A stretch of DNA of 45,931 bases from Frankiaceae bacterium (GCA_030840645.1 JAVEEC010000128.1:1-45931); one strand, 5' to 3'; counted from the stretch's first letter, positions 1 through 7,875 are shown. The notes: generated by a model from the letters alone, not told the origin. Numbers and translations: made by a program.

Positions 1-1194
1 TGGTGCTCGGACTGCAAGCGCGCGAAGAAGTTCTTCGGCGAGCAGCGCGTCCACTACGACTTCGTCGACGTGGACTCCGACGCCGACGGGCGCGCGTACG
101 TCGAGAGCGTCAACGACGGCAAGGACATCATCCCGACCATCGTGTTCGAGGACGGGTCGGTCCTCGTCGAGCCGTCCAACGCCGAGCTGGCCGCGAAGCT
201 CGGCCTGCAGACGACGGCGAAGAACGCGTTCTACGACCTGATCGTCGTGGGCTCCGGTCCGGCCGGGCTGACCGCCGCGTTCTACGCCGCCCGCGAGGGC
301 ATCGACACGCTGGTGATCGAGCGCGGCGGCGTCGGCGGCCAGGCCGGGATCACCGAGCGCCTCGACAACTTCCCAGGGTTTCCCGAAGGGGTCACGGGCG
401 CGGAGTTCGCGGACCGGCTGCGCGCGCAGGCCGAACGCTTCGGCGTCGAGATCCTCTCTGCGCAGGACGTCGTCGGTGTCTCGACCGACGGCATGTACCG
501 CTGCGTGCGGACCGGCGACGGCACCGAGTACCGCGCGTGGGCGGTGCTGCTCGCGCTGGGCTCGACGTACCGGCGCCTCGGCATCCCCAAGGAGGACGAC
601 TTCATCGGCGCGGGCGTGCACTTCTGCGCGACCTGCGACGGCGCGTTCTACCGGGGGAAGGACGTCGTCGTGATCGGCGGCGGCAACAGCGCGGGCGAGG
701 AGTCGGTGTTCCTGACGAAGTTCGCGCGGTCGGTGACCATCGTCACGCGCGACTCGGCGCTGTCGGCGTCGAAGGTCGTCGTGGACAAGGTCGAGGAGCA
801 CCCGGCCATCTCGGTCGTGACCGGCGTCGTTCCTACCGAGTTCACCGGCGACGCGCGCCTGCGCGGCCTGGTCGTGACCGACGCGGTGACCGGCGAGCGT
901 CGCGAGATCGCGACGGACGGCGCGTTCGTGTTCATCGGGCTGACGCCGAACGTCGACGTCGTCCGCGACCTGGTCGACCTCGACGCCGCGGGGTTCGTGC
1001 TGACCGACGCGGGCCTGCAGACGAGCGTGCCGGGACTGTTCGCGGCGGGCGACGTGCGCGCCGGGTCGACCAAGCAGGCCGCGAGCGCGGCGGGGGAGGG
1101 CGCGGCGGCCGCGCTGGCGATCCGGCGCTACGTCGAGCCGTTGGCGTCGGGCATGGTGCCGCGCGCGACAACGCCTGCGCGCGAGGCCATCTAG
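1..1194 (+). CDS. trxB: Glutaredoxin-thioredoxin reductase fusion (5' partial)
   Basis: The reading frame is open from base 1, so the N-terminus lies outside the window; 397 residues are visible. It starts inside a glutaredoxin/mycoredoxin-like domain with a WCSDC active-site motif (visible residues 1-5) and the cis-Pro segment IIPTIVF near residue 45. From about residue 78 follows a low-molecular-weight thioredoxin reductase: the FAD motif GSGPAG at 84-89, the redox pair CATC at 209-212, the NADPH motif GGGNSAGEE at 226-234, and a C-terminal FAD motif FAAGDVR near 347. Known chemistry: NADPH reduces FAD, then the CATC disulfide, then a dithiol partner; I infer that here the partner domain is fused. 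A GTG at base 70 could be called as a start but would delete the CxxC domain. Confidence 0.93.
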   Translation, partial: WCSDCKRAKKFFGEQRVHYDFVDVDSDADGRAYVESVNDGKDIIPTIVFEDGSVLVEPSNAELAAKLGLQTTAKNAFYDLIVVGSGPAGLTAAFYAAREGIDTLVIERGGVGGQAGITERLDNFPGFPEGVTGAEFADRLRAQAERFGVEILSAQDVVGVSTDGMYRCVRTGDGTEYRAWAVLLALGSTYRRLGIPKEDDFIGAGVHFCATCDGAFYRGKDVVVIGGGNSAGEESVFLTKFARSVTIVTRDSALSASKVVVDKVEEHPAISVVTGVVPTEFTGDARLRGLVVTDAVTGERREIATDGAFVFIGLTPNVDVVRDLVDLDAAGFVLTDAGLQTSVPGLFAAGDVRAGSTKQAASAAGEGAAAALAIRRYVEPLASGMVPRATTPAREAI

Positions 1195-1228
1195 CCAACA
1201 TGACCTAGACAGGGCAGGTCGTCGCGCG

Positions 1229-1234
1229 TACCTT
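1229..1234 (+). promoter_or_regulatory. Possible -10 element TACCTT
   Basis: TACCTT fits the actinobacterial TANNNT pattern and lies 37 bases before the ATG of the secreted protein gene, giving a leader of about 30 bases that contains the GGGGGAG ribosome-binding site. I see no convincing -35 box, which is common for these promoters. Confidence 0.3.
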
Positions 1235-1271
1235 TGGCGCCGTTTCGTCCATCGAACGGGGGAGTATCACC

Positions 1272-1808
1272 ATGAACGTTCGTCGCCTGCTGCTGCCGTT
1301 GCTCGGCGCGGCTCTCATCATCGGCTCGGGCATGACGCCCGCCTCCGCGGCCACCGTGACCGCGACGGACCCGGGCATCCAGTTCACCGTCCCCCTCGCG
1401 CTCGGTGGCATACCGGCGGGCGCGGAGTCGTGCAACCTCAGCGCGAGCATCCAGTACAGCGACAACTCCGACAACAGCGTCCACTGGCTCGCGACCGGTC
1501 GCGTGACGTGCGAGGCGCTTCCGGTGAGCCAGATGCAGGTCCGGGTGCGCATCTGCCACGTGAACCCCGGAGGCACCTGCTCAGAGTGGCTCTACAGCGC
1601 CAACGAGCAGAACGCGAAGTCCGCCACCAGGGTCTGGGACTGGCTCGCCTGCTACACCTGCCGCGGTCCCATGCAGGCCTACGCGGCCGAGGTGGAGGCG
1701 TTCCTCGACTTCGCGCCGTTCACCGTGCTCAACGCGGCGCCGTGCGCCTGGGGTGGGTCGCAGGTCCACTGCCCGCCACACCGCGGGCCCGCGCTGAACC
1801 CCGTCTAG
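1272..1808 (+). CDS. Small secreted Cys-rich protein of unknown function
   Basis: 178 residues. I do not recognise the family. The N-terminus is a clear Sec signal peptide: two Arg, a Leu/Ala-rich core, and a probable cleavage after the ASA at about residue 26. The mature part has eight cysteines (around ESCNL, VTCEA, RICHV, GTCSE, LACYT, YTCRG, APCAW, VHCPP), an even number consistent with four disulfides in an exported protein. The start is supported by GGGGGAG about 8 bases upstream of the ATG. It has its own small upstream gap and converges on the acetyltransferase gene, with which it shares the last bases (CTAG at 1805-1808), so it is probably monocistronic. Confidence 0.8.
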   Translation: MNVRRLLLPLLGAALIIGSGMTPASAATVTATDPGIQFTVPLALGGIPAGAESCNLSASIQYSDNSDNSVHWLATGRVTCEALPVSQMQVRVRICHVNPGGTCSEWLYSANEQNAKSATRVWDWLACYTCRGPMQAYAAEVEAFLDFAPFTVLNAAPCAWGGSQVHCPPHRGPALNPV

Positions 1809-2758
1809 AGGTCGAAGCGGTACGTCCAGCAGTCGATGCCCGGTCGCGGCTGCCAGTCGCGGTCGGGCGTGCGGGCGAAGCCCAAGCGCTCGTACAGACT
1901 GTGCGCGACGGTCATCCAGGGCATGGTCGAGAGCACCAGCGCGGCCCTGCCGTCGGCGCTCGCGCGGTCTATCGACCACTGGACGAGCGCGCGGCCTACG
2001 CCGCGGCCCTGCGCCTCCGGCGCGACGACCAGCGTCCGGAACTCCGCCTCGCCGTCGACCGCTATCGACGCCTGCGGGCCCGGGCCGGGCACGTACGTGA
2101 GCGAGCCGAGGAGCGCGTCGTCCGACGCTGCCACGAGCACCTCCGCGGTTGCGGCGCGCTCGGCGGTACGGCGGAGGATGGCGGCGTACTCCGGGTGCAG
2201 CGTGCCGCCCTCCAGCGAGCCGTACACCTCGACGGTGAGGTCGGCGATCGCGTCGTACTCGTCCGGCGTCGCGGCGCGGATCGTCCAGAGGTCCAGCGCG
2301 TACGCCCGCAGCGCGATGCCGGGCACCGGCGTCCAGTCGCGTTCGGGAAGGCGGGTGAAGCCGAGGCGTCCGTAGATGCGGTGGGCCGCCGCCATCCAGG
2401 TGCCGGACGAGAGCACGACGCGGCGCCGGCCGCGCCGCCGCGCGTCCTCGACCACAGCCCGTACCAGCGCCTCGCCGACGCCGCGCCCCTGGGCCGCCGG
2501 GTCGACGGCGAGCATCCGGAACTCCGCCTCGCCGCGTTCCGCGATCTCGCCGTACGGGCCGCCGTCGGGAACGTTCGTCACGGAGCCGAGCACTCGGCCG
2601 ACGTCGGTCGCGACCAGGACCTCGGCGTGCGCGGCGCGGTGCGCGACGTCGCGCAACGTGTCGGCGTAGTCGCCGATCTCGCCGATGGCCTCGTACGCGG
2701 CGACGGTCAGCTCGCCGACGCGCGCGTACTCCGCGGGCCGGACGGGGCGGACGTTCAG
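1805..2758 (-). CDS. Tandem-duplicated GNAT acetyltransferase
   Basis: Two complete GNAT N-acetyltransferase domains in one chain of about 317 residues. Each carries the acetyl-CoA pyrophosphate-binding motif: QGRGVGEALV in the first half and QGRGVGRALV in the second, each preceded by a similar strand (FRMLAVDP and FRTLVVAP). Each half ends in a similar stretch (RLGFTRLPERDW and RLGFARTPDRDW), so the gene looks like an internal duplication. The substrate cannot be read from sequence. Start choice: the domain begins right at LNVRPVRP, where a CTG codon overlaps the TGA of the upstream gene as CTGA (2755-2758). The only other in-frame start is a GTG at 2833, which would overlap the upstream gene by 79 bases. 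I prefer the coupled CTG but am not certain. Confidence 0.85.
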   Translation of the reverse strand: MNVRPVRPAEYARVGELTVAAYEAIGEIGDYADTLRDVAHRAAHAEVLVATDVGRVLGSVTNVPDGGPYGEIAERGEAEFRMLAVDPAAQGRGVGEALVRAVVEDARRRGRRRVVLSSGTWMAAAHRIYGRLGFTRLPERDWTPVPGIALRAYALDLWTIRAATPDEYDAIADLTVEVYGSLEGGTLHPEYAAILRRTAERAATAEVLVAASDDALLGSLTYVPGPGPQASIAVDGEAEFRTLVVAPEAQGRGVGRALVQWSIDRASADGRAALVLSTMPWMTVAHSLYERLGFARTPDRDWQPRPGIDCWTYRFDL

Positions 2759-3066
2759 AACAGCCCCACCGCGCGCAGGATCGAGAACACCACCGGCAGG
2801 AGGAACAACGCCGCCAGCACCCGCATCGTCCACACCGGCGCGCCGCCCTCGCGCGACGCCGCCTGCGCGGCCTGGCCGACGCCCGCGATCATGCCCTCGA
2901 TGGTCAGCGCGGACGGGCGCTCCTTCATCACGTCGGCGACGTACGCCACCGGCGCGCCCGGGTCCGGCTCCTCGTCGTCGTCCTCGCCGCGGGCCAGCGC
3001 GTACCCGTGCGTGCCCGTCAGCTCGCCGAGCGGGACGTGGTACGGGCTCTCGTCGGGGTCAGGCAA
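2755..3066 (-). CDS. Small C-tail-anchored membrane protein, hypothetical
   Basis: 103 residues beginning at TTG. The first 60 residues are polar with an acidic run (GEDDDEEPD), followed by an amphipathic segment. Residues about 82-101 (VLAALFLLPVVFSILRAVG) form a single transmembrane helix at the extreme C-terminus. I do not recognise a family. The start overlaps the end of the acetolactate-synthase-like gene by 8 bases, and its stop overlaps the start of the acetyltransferase gene, so the three genes form one translationally coupled operon. That coupling is the best evidence that this small frame is real. Confidence 0.7.
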   Translation of the reverse strand: MPDPDESPYHVPLGELTGTHGYALARGEDDDEEPDPGAPVAYVADVMKERPSALTIEGMIAGVGQAAQAASREGGAPVWTMRVLAALFLLPVVFSILRAVGLF

Positions 3067-4657
3067 GGTTGCTCGTCCTCGGGTAGGCGACCGTCGGGTC
3101 GGTGACGACGTTGACCATCGCGGGCTTGCCGGACGCGAACGCCCTGTCCAACGCCGGGCCGATGCCGTCGGGTTCCGTCACCAGCTCGCCGTGCCCGCCG
3201 AGCGCCGCGACGACCTGGTCGTACCGGCAGCCCGGCTGGAGGTCGGCGGCGACGTCGTAGCCGTAGAGGAAGTTCATCGGGTGCTTCTCCAGCCCCCAGA
3301 TGCCGTTGTTGCCGCAGACCATGACGACCGGCAGGTCGTGGCGGACGAGGGTGTCGACGTCCATCAGGCTGAAGCCCGCCGCGCCGTCCCCGAGCAGCGC
3401 GACGACCTGGCTGTCGGGGCGGGCCAGCCGCGCCGCGATCGCGTAGCCGAGCCCGGTCCCGAGGCAGCCGTACGGGCCCGGGTCGAGCCAGCAGCCGGGC
3501 CGGTACGACTCGACGTACTTGCCGGCGAACGACACGAAGTCGCCTCCGTCGCAGACGACGACGGCGTCCCGGTCGAGGCGTTCGCGCAGGGCGCCGTAGA
3601 CGCGTGCCGGATGGACCGGGCGGGCGTCGTTGGCCAGCTGGGCCGTCTCTACGGCGCGCTTCGCGTCCTCGTCGGCGCGCAGCCGCGCGACCCACTCGGC
3701 GTGCGCTCCCTGCGCCGTCATCGCCCGCAGCAGGTCGGGCAGGGGACCCGCGGCCGAGGCGGCGAGGTCGACGTGGGTCGCGACCTCCTCCGGCGCCGTC
3801 ACGACGTGCGCGACCCGCGCGGCACCGAACGCGCCGAACGCGAGCCGGAAGTCCAGCGGCGTGCCGACCACGACGACCAGGTCGGCGTCGCCGAACGCCG
3901 TGCCGCGCACCCGCGCGAACGCCAGCGGGTGGTCGGCGGGCAGGCAGCCGCGGCCCATGCCGTTCATGACGACGGGGACGCCATGCGCCTCGGCGAACGT
4001 CCGCAACGCGTCCTGCGCGCCGTCGTTCCAGACGTCGGAGCCCGCGACGACGACTGGCCGCTCCGCGTGCGTGAGCAGCGACGCGATCCGCTCCGGGTCG
4101 CCGGAAGTGCTGCGCGCCAACGGTTCCGGGGCTGGTACGGTCGCGTCGGCGTAGGAGAACAGCACGTCCATCGGCACGTCGAGGAACACCGGTCCGCGCC
4201 GCGGCGTCGTGGCGAGCCGCAGCGCGCCGGCGACGGCGCCGGGGATGGATTCGGTGCCGGCAACGGTCGACGCGGACTTGGTGACCGGCGCCAGGATCGG
4301 CGGGTGGTCCAGCTCCTGCAGGCTGCCCGAGCCCCAGCGTGCGGCCGGGGCGCGGCCGCCGAGGACGAGCACGGGGGAGGCGTTGAAGTGCGCGGTGGTC
4401 ACGGCGCTGACGCCGTTGGTGACGCCGGGTCCCGCGGTGAGGACGGCGAGGCCGGGGGTGCGAGTCAGCTTGGCGTACGCCTCCGCCGCGAAGACCGCCG
4501 TCTGCTCGTGCCGGACGTCGACGATCCGCATCGGTGGGTCCGCCTTGACCGCGCCGTCGTAGAGCGGGAACACGTGCCCGCCGGAGAGCGTGAACATCAC
4601 CTCGACGCCGTGCGCCCGCGCCGCCTCGACCGCCAGCGTCCCGCCGTGCGCGTTCAT
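3059..4657 (-). CDS. ilvG: Acetolactate-synthase-like thiamine-diphosphate enzyme
   Basis: 532 residues with the three-domain plan of the acetohydroxyacid synthase/POX family. The N-terminal pyrimidine-binding domain carries the catalytic Glu51 in RHEQTA, the central domain is present, and the C-terminal pyrophosphate domain has the TPP motif starting GDGAAGFS (423-430) and ending at GNNGIWG. From memory it closely resembles mycobacterial IlvG (Rv1820), including the FTLSGGH and NGMGRG segments and the C-terminal SNLA. It probably makes acetolactate from pyruvate or acts on a related 2-keto acid; no regulatory subunit gene is adjacent, so a role outside branched-chain amino-acid synthesis is possible. 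I chose the ATG at 4657; a longer frame to 4705 would run into the divergent pdtaS start. Confidence 0.85.
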   Translation of the reverse strand: MNAHGGTLAVEAARAHGVEVMFTLSGGHVFPLYDGAVKADPPMRIVDVRHEQTAVFAAEAYAKLTRTPGLAVLTAGPGVTNGVSAVTTAHFNASPVLVLGGRAPAARWGSGSLQELDHPPILAPVTKSASTVAGTESIPGAVAGALRLATTPRRGPVFLDVPMDVLFSYADATVPAPEPLARSTSGDPERIASLLTHAERPVVVAGSDVWNDGAQDALRTFAEAHGVPVVMNGMGRGCLPADHPLAFARVRGTAFGDADLVVVVGTPLDFRLAFGAFGAARVAHVVTAPEEVATHVDLAASAAGPLPDLLRAMTAQGAHAEWVARLRADEDAKRAVETAQLANDARPVHPARVYGALRERLDRDAVVVCDGGDFVSFAGKYVESYRPGCWLDPGPYGCLGTGLGYAIAARLARPDSQVVALLGDGAAGFSLMDVDTLVRHDLPVVMVCGNNGIWGLEKHPMNFLYGYDVAADLQPGCRYDQVVAALGGHGELVTEPDGIGPALDRAFASGKPAMVNVVTDPTVAYPRTSNLA

Positions 4658-4684
4658 GCCGCTGATCGTCGCACGCGGGATCAC

Positions 4685-4690
4685 TAGCAT
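4685..4690 (+). promoter_or_regulatory. Leaderless -10 TAGCAT of pdtaS
   Basis: TAGCAT (TANNNT) is followed by 7 bases and then the GTG of pdtaS at 4698. That is the distance from a -10 box to a transcription start, so the mRNA likely begins at the start codon. No ribosome-binding site is present. The gap to the divergent ilvG-like gene is only 40 bases. Confidence 0.55.
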
Positions 4691-4697
4691 CGTCGCC

Positions 4698-6140
4698 GTG
4701 AGCACGCTGCGGACATTGGCGGAACGCCGTACCGACCTCAGCGAGGCCGAGGTCGACCACCTGCACGCGGTCGTCGCGGAGTGGGCGCTGCTCGCGGACC
4801 TGTCGTTCGCGGACCTGCTGCTGTTCGTCCGCGACGGCGAGGAGTTCGTGACGGTCGCGCAGCTGCGGCCGTCGACGGGCCAGACGATCTACCACGACGA
4901 CATGGTCGGCACGGTCGTCGCCGCGGGTGAACGCTTCCTCGCCGACCGCGCGTGGCGCGAGGGCCGCATCTGCCGCGAGGGCGACCCCGAGTGGGAGTCC
5001 GGCGTACCGGTGCGGCAGGAGGCGATCCCGGTGCGCTACGGCGACCGGGTCATCGCCGTCGTCTCCCGCGACTCGAACCTCGCCTCCGCGCGCGTCCCCA
5101 GCCAGCTCGAGATGACGTACCTCCAGACCGCGGGCGACCTGGCGCAGATGGTGGCGCAGGGGACGTTCCCGGTGCCGGGTGCCCCGCCCGACTCGGACCT
5201 GGTGCTGCGCGTCGGCGACGGCATGCTGCGCCTCGACGCCGACGGCGTGGTGACGTACGCCTCCCCGAACGCCCTGTCCGCGTACCGCCGCCTCGGCATC
5301 GCCCGCAACCTGGTCGGCGAGCACCTCGGCGACCTCGGGCTGGACGACAAGCGCGTCTACGGCGTCCTCGACACCCACCTGCCCGCCGACCACGAGGTCG
5401 ATGCCAACGGCGCCGTCGTCGCGCGGCGTGCGATCCCGCTGCTCGACGACGGGACCGTGATCGGGGCGCTGGTGCTCGTTCGCGACATCACCGACCTGCG
5501 CCGCCGCGACCGCCAGCTGCTCACGCTGGACGCGACGATCCGCGAGATCCACCACCGCGTGAAGAACAACCTGCAGACCGTCGCGGCGCTGCTGCGGCTG
5601 CAGGCGCGGCGTTCGACGGCGCCGGAGGCCAGGTCGGCGCTGGAGGAGTCGGTCCGCCGGGTCTCCTCGATCGCGCTCGTGCACGAGACGCTGTCGCAGG
5701 CGCTGGACGACGCGGTGGAGTTCGACGAGATCGCGGACAAGGTGATGGCGATGGTCGGCGACGTCGCCTCGCCGGAGCGTTCGGTCACCACCCGCCGGGT
5801 TGGCTCGTCGGGGCTGCTGCCGGCGGCCGTGGCGACGCCGTTGGCGCTGGTGCTGGCCGAGGTGCTGCAGAACGCCGCCGAGCACGCGTTCGGCGGTTCG
5901 GCGTCCGGCACCATCGAGGTCCGCCTCGACCGGCGGCCGACCGGGCTGCGCGTCGAGGTCGTGGACGACGGCGGCGGGCTGCCGGAGGGGTTCGCCATCG
6001 AGGGGTCGACCCGGCTCGGGCTGCAGATCGTCCGCACGCTGGTGGTCGGCGAGCTCGGCGGCGCGATCGAGATGGGCCGCAACGACTCCGGCGGCACGTC
6101 CGTCGTCCTCGACCTGCCGCTCGCGACCGCGGCCCACTGA
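4698..6140 (+). CDS. pdtaS: Cytosolic two-component sensor kinase PdtaS
   Basis: 480 residues, no membrane segment. The order is an N-terminal GAF-like domain (about 1-150), a PAS domain (about 165-270), HisKA_2 with the phosphoacceptor region IHHRVKNNLQ (His285/His286), and a HATPase with N-box EVLQNAAEHAF and the glycine motif DDGGGLPEG. The sequence strongly resembles mycobacterial PdtaS (Rv3220c), including DHLHAVVAEW, SPNALSAY and TIREIHHRVKNN. In mycobacteria PdtaS phosphorylates the ANTAR RNA-binding regulator PdtaR; no pdtaR is in this window. The GTG at 4698 is chosen because it matches the family N-terminus and sits behind a leaderless promoter; the frame is open upstream to 4590 but that part overlaps ilvG. 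Proximity to whiB1 matches the mycobacterial order. Confidence 0.93.
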   Translation: MSTLRTLAERRTDLSEAEVDHLHAVVAEWALLADLSFADLLLFVRDGEEFVTVAQLRPSTGQTIYHDDMVGTVVAAGERFLADRAWREGRICREGDPEWESGVPVRQEAIPVRYGDRVIAVVSRDSNLASARVPSQLEMTYLQTAGDLAQMVAQGTFPVPGAPPDSDLVLRVGDGMLRLDADGVVTYASPNALSAYRRLGIARNLVGEHLGDLGLDDKRVYGVLDTHLPADHEVDANGAVVARRAIPLLDDGTVIGALVLVRDITDLRRRDRQLLTLDATIREIHHRVKNNLQTVAALLRLQARRSTAPEARSALEESVRRVSSIALVHETLSQALDDAVEFDEIADKVMAMVGDVASPERSVTTRRVGSSGLLPAAVATPLALVLAEVLQNAAEHAFGGSASGTIEVRLDRRPTGLRVEVVDDGGGLPEGFAIEGSTRLGLQIVRTLVVGELGGAIEMGRNDSGGTSVVLDLPLATAAH

Positions 6141-6162
6141 GCGGCGGAGCGCGGAGTTTCTC

Positions 6163-6354
6163 CTACGGCCCCGGCGAGGACGGGGCGGTCGGGTTCTGGT
6201 CGCCGACGTGGATCAGCCTGTCGATGCCCTTGGTGGCGCCGAACGCCACGAGCGCGAGCAGGAGTATGGCGACGACGCGGAACCGCCACACGGCGTGCCA
6301 CTCCGGCGCCGGCTCGCGGGCCGAGGTCACCGGGCGGACGTAGGACTCACCCAC
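6163..6354 (-). CDS. Small single-pass membrane protein, hypothetical
   Basis: 63 residues. A polar N-terminus of about 26 residues precedes one hydrophobic helix (VVAILLLALVAFGATKG, about residues 27-43) and a short Pro/Ser-rich tail. I recognise no family. It is supported as a real gene by a strong ribosome-binding site, GGAGGAG, 5 bases before the GTG start, and by good spacing between pdtaS (convergent, 22-base gap) and whiB1 (upstream on the same strand, 67-base gap). It may be co-transcribed with whiB1. Confidence 0.65.
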   Translation of the reverse strand: MGESYVRPVTSAREPAPEWHAVWRFRVVAILLLALVAFGATKGIDRLIHVGDQNPTAPSSPGP

Positions 6355-6421
6355 GCGGACTCCTCCGGACAGCAGGCGGCGCCCGTCCCCGTGCGGGAAC
6401 GAGCGCCGGAAGCGTAGTGCG

Positions 6422-6673
6422 TCAGGCGATGCGAGCGCGGGCCCGGGCTCCGCGGCGCTTCAGCGCGCGGCGCTCGTCCTCGCTGGTCGCACCCCAGACG
6501 CCGGCGTCCTGGCCGGTCTCGAGCGCCCACTGCAGGCACTCGGCAACGACGTCACAACGCCGGCACACGGCCTTGGCCTCCTCGACCTGCGCCGCGGCCG
6601 GGCCGGTGGTGCCGATCGGGAAGAACAGCTCGGGGTCCTCGTCACGGCAGAGCGCGCGGTGGCGCCAGTCCAT
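6422..6673 (-). CDS. whiB1: WhiB1-type iron-sulfur transcription regulator
   Basis: 83 residues. The four cluster-binding cysteines are at C9, C37, C40 and C46, the same spacing as mycobacterial WhiB1. They are followed by the beta-turn GVWG (58-61) and a basic tail (RRALKRRGARARAR) expected to bind DNA and the sigma factor. The N-terminus MDWRH and the segment CRDEDPELFFP are hallmarks of the WhiB1 branch. In mycobacteria WhiB1 is an essential nitric-oxide-responsive 4Fe-4S regulator that binds SigA. I chose the ATG at 6673 because AAGGAG sits 8 bases upstream; the GTG at 6682 overlaps that site. A CRP-like palindrome lies 68 bases upstream. Confidence 0.95.
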   Translation of the reverse strand: MDWRHRALCRDEDPELFFPIGTTGPAAAQVEEAKAVCRRCDVVAECLQWALETGQDAGVWGATSEDERRALKRRGARARARIA

Positions 6674-6740
6674 GCGTTCCACTCCTTGGGTCGCGGCCGG
6701 GGGGCTCCGGCCTGGTGCGCCTGCCGTCCGGTTCGTACCT

Positions 6741-6756
6741 TGTGAACGGATTCACG
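6741..6756 (-). promoter_or_regulatory. CRP-like operator upstream of whiB1
   Basis: TGTGA-N6-TCACG is one mismatch from the CRP/FNR consensus TGTGA-N6-TCACA. It lies 68 bases upstream of the whiB1 start, in a 258-base non-coding stretch. Mycobacterial whiB1 is a known target of the cAMP receptor protein, so both site and position make sense. The rest of the stretch (6674-6931) shows no gene. Confidence 0.6.
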
Positions 6757-6931
6757 AAGTCCGGCGGACAGAAGCGTGCGGAAGTACCTTGCAACTGCGG
6801 GGTGACACTAGCCGTCCGTACCGGCTCCGGGGAAGGGTCCGACCGAACGAAGTTCAGTCTAAGGTCCCATCCACGCGTCTAGCAAGCGTTTTGCAAGCAC
6901 TTTTTCTGACGATCCGTCGGGTACAGGCGCG

Positions 6932-7429
6932 TCAGGCCGGGGCGAACGCGTCCGGGTGCGCCTCGACGTAGGCGGGCCAGGACGTCGGCGGCGCGCCGCC
7001 GATCTGCGCCACGAACTCCCCGAGGTACCAGTGCCGCAGCGCCGCGGCGTCGGGCGGGGTCGCCATCGTCAGCAGGCGCTCGCCCTGGCGGCAGAACTCG
7101 TCCGCCTCGTCGAGCATCCGGTCGAGCCGGATGCACGCCTCCGCGACCGACGCGGGCACGGTGATCGTGATGTCGGTGCTCTCCTCGCCGCGGGCGGACG
7201 CGGCCTCGCGCTCGGCCGTCGCGGCGTCGGAGATGCCGCCGTACTGCGTGGTCATCGTGGCGATCAGGTCGAGCAGCCGCTGGGGGACCTCGTGGCCGGG
7301 GGTGGAGGTCGGCGGGTCGATGGCGAGCAGCTGGAACTCCCGCATCAGCTCCTCGTGGTGCTCGCCGGAACGCGCGATGAGGGCCAGTGGCACGCCGATC
7401 AGGCGGACCTCGTGGAAGTCGTCGTTCAC
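6932..7429 (-). CDS. Hypothetical partner of the anti-sigma-like protein
   Basis: 165 residues, no signal peptide or membrane segment. It starts EVRLIGVPLALIARSGEHHE and ends in an acidic, Trp-containing segment (TSWPAYVEAHPD). The middle is helical (VAEACIRLDRMLDEADEFCRQ), reminiscent of a four-helix protein, and I assign no function. The GTG start overlaps the stop of the upstream HATPase gene as GTGA, so the two are coupled and the product is likely a partner or regulator of that protein. The two-gene block is divergent from the PP2C phosphatase gene, which suggests all three act in one signalling chain. Confidence 0.75.
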   Translation of the reverse strand: MNDDFHEVRLIGVPLALIARSGEHHEELMREFQLLAIDPPTSTPGHEVPQRLLDLIATMTTQYGGISDAATAEREAASARGEESTDITITVPASVAEACIRLDRMLDEADEFCRQGERLLTMATPPDAAALRHWYLGEFVAQIGGAPPTSWPAYVEAHPDAFAPA

Positions 7430-7875
7430 AGCGCCTCCACCGCGTCGACGTCGAAGCCGACGTACCCCTCGGGCCCGCCGACCCGGATCCGGCACCAGAC
7501 GACCTTGCCGCTCGCCACCTGGTCGACGCCCCAGGCGTCGGCCACCGACTCGACGAGCCGCAGCCCGCGCCCAGTGCCGGAGTCGACGCTGAACGTCCGC
7601 GTCCGCGGCCGCGCCGGGCTGTCGTCGGCGACCGAGAGCAGGAGCGACCCGTCCGCCTCCTCGGCCAGCCGGACGGTCATGGGGGAGCGCGCGTGTAGCA
7701 GGGCGTTGGTCGCCAGCTCGCTCACCGCGAGAACGGCGTCGTCCCCGCCCGCGAGCCCCCACGCCGCCAGCGTGGCGGAGACGAAGCGGCGGGCCCGGGC
7801 GGGCGCGGTGGGCTGCGGGGGCAGGCCGAGGTGGGCGTACCGCCGCTCTCCGCCCTCGGCCACGGGGCTCCCCAT
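7426..7875 (-). CDS. Anti-sigma-factor-like HATPase (RsbW/SpoIIAB type)
   Basis: 149 residues forming a single GHKL-type ATPase domain of the HATPase_c_2 group used by serine kinases that act as anti-sigma factors. The N-box SELATNALLHA contains the Mg-binding Asn, the G1-like stretch is VADDSP, and the G2 box is GTGRGLRLVE. No transmembrane or dimerisation domain is present. Such proteins bind a sigma factor or phosphorylate an anti-sigma antagonist and are reset by PP2C phosphatases like the one encoded divergently at 8096. The cognate sigma factor is not adjacent. I chose the ATG at 7875; the ATG/GTG choices upstream to 7899 lack a better ribosome-binding site. Confidence 0.82.
   Translation of the reverse strand: MGSPVAEGGERRYAHLGLPPQPTAPARARRFVSATLAAWGLAGGDDAVLAVSELATNALLHARSPMTVRLAEEADGSLLLSVADDSPARPRTRTFSVDSGTGRGLRLVESVADAWGVDQVASGKVVWCRIRVGGPEGYVGFDVDAVEAL

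Noticed and set aside
1430..4687. Very long plus-strand open frame of more than 1000 codons
   Set aside because: It runs antisense to the acetyltransferase, small membrane and ilvG-like genes. Its translation is Arg-rich low complexity with no domain, as expected for a shadow frame in GC-rich DNA.
3018..6137. Minus-strand frame of over 1000 codons opposite pdtaS
   Set aside because: Antisense to pdtaS and out of frame with ilvG; no recognisable domain.
6736..6790. Two TACCTT hexamers as possible plus-strand promoters of a small RNA
   Set aside because: No plus-strand gene or terminator hairpin follows within reach, and one hexamer touches the CRP-like site of whiB1; chance occurrence is more likely.
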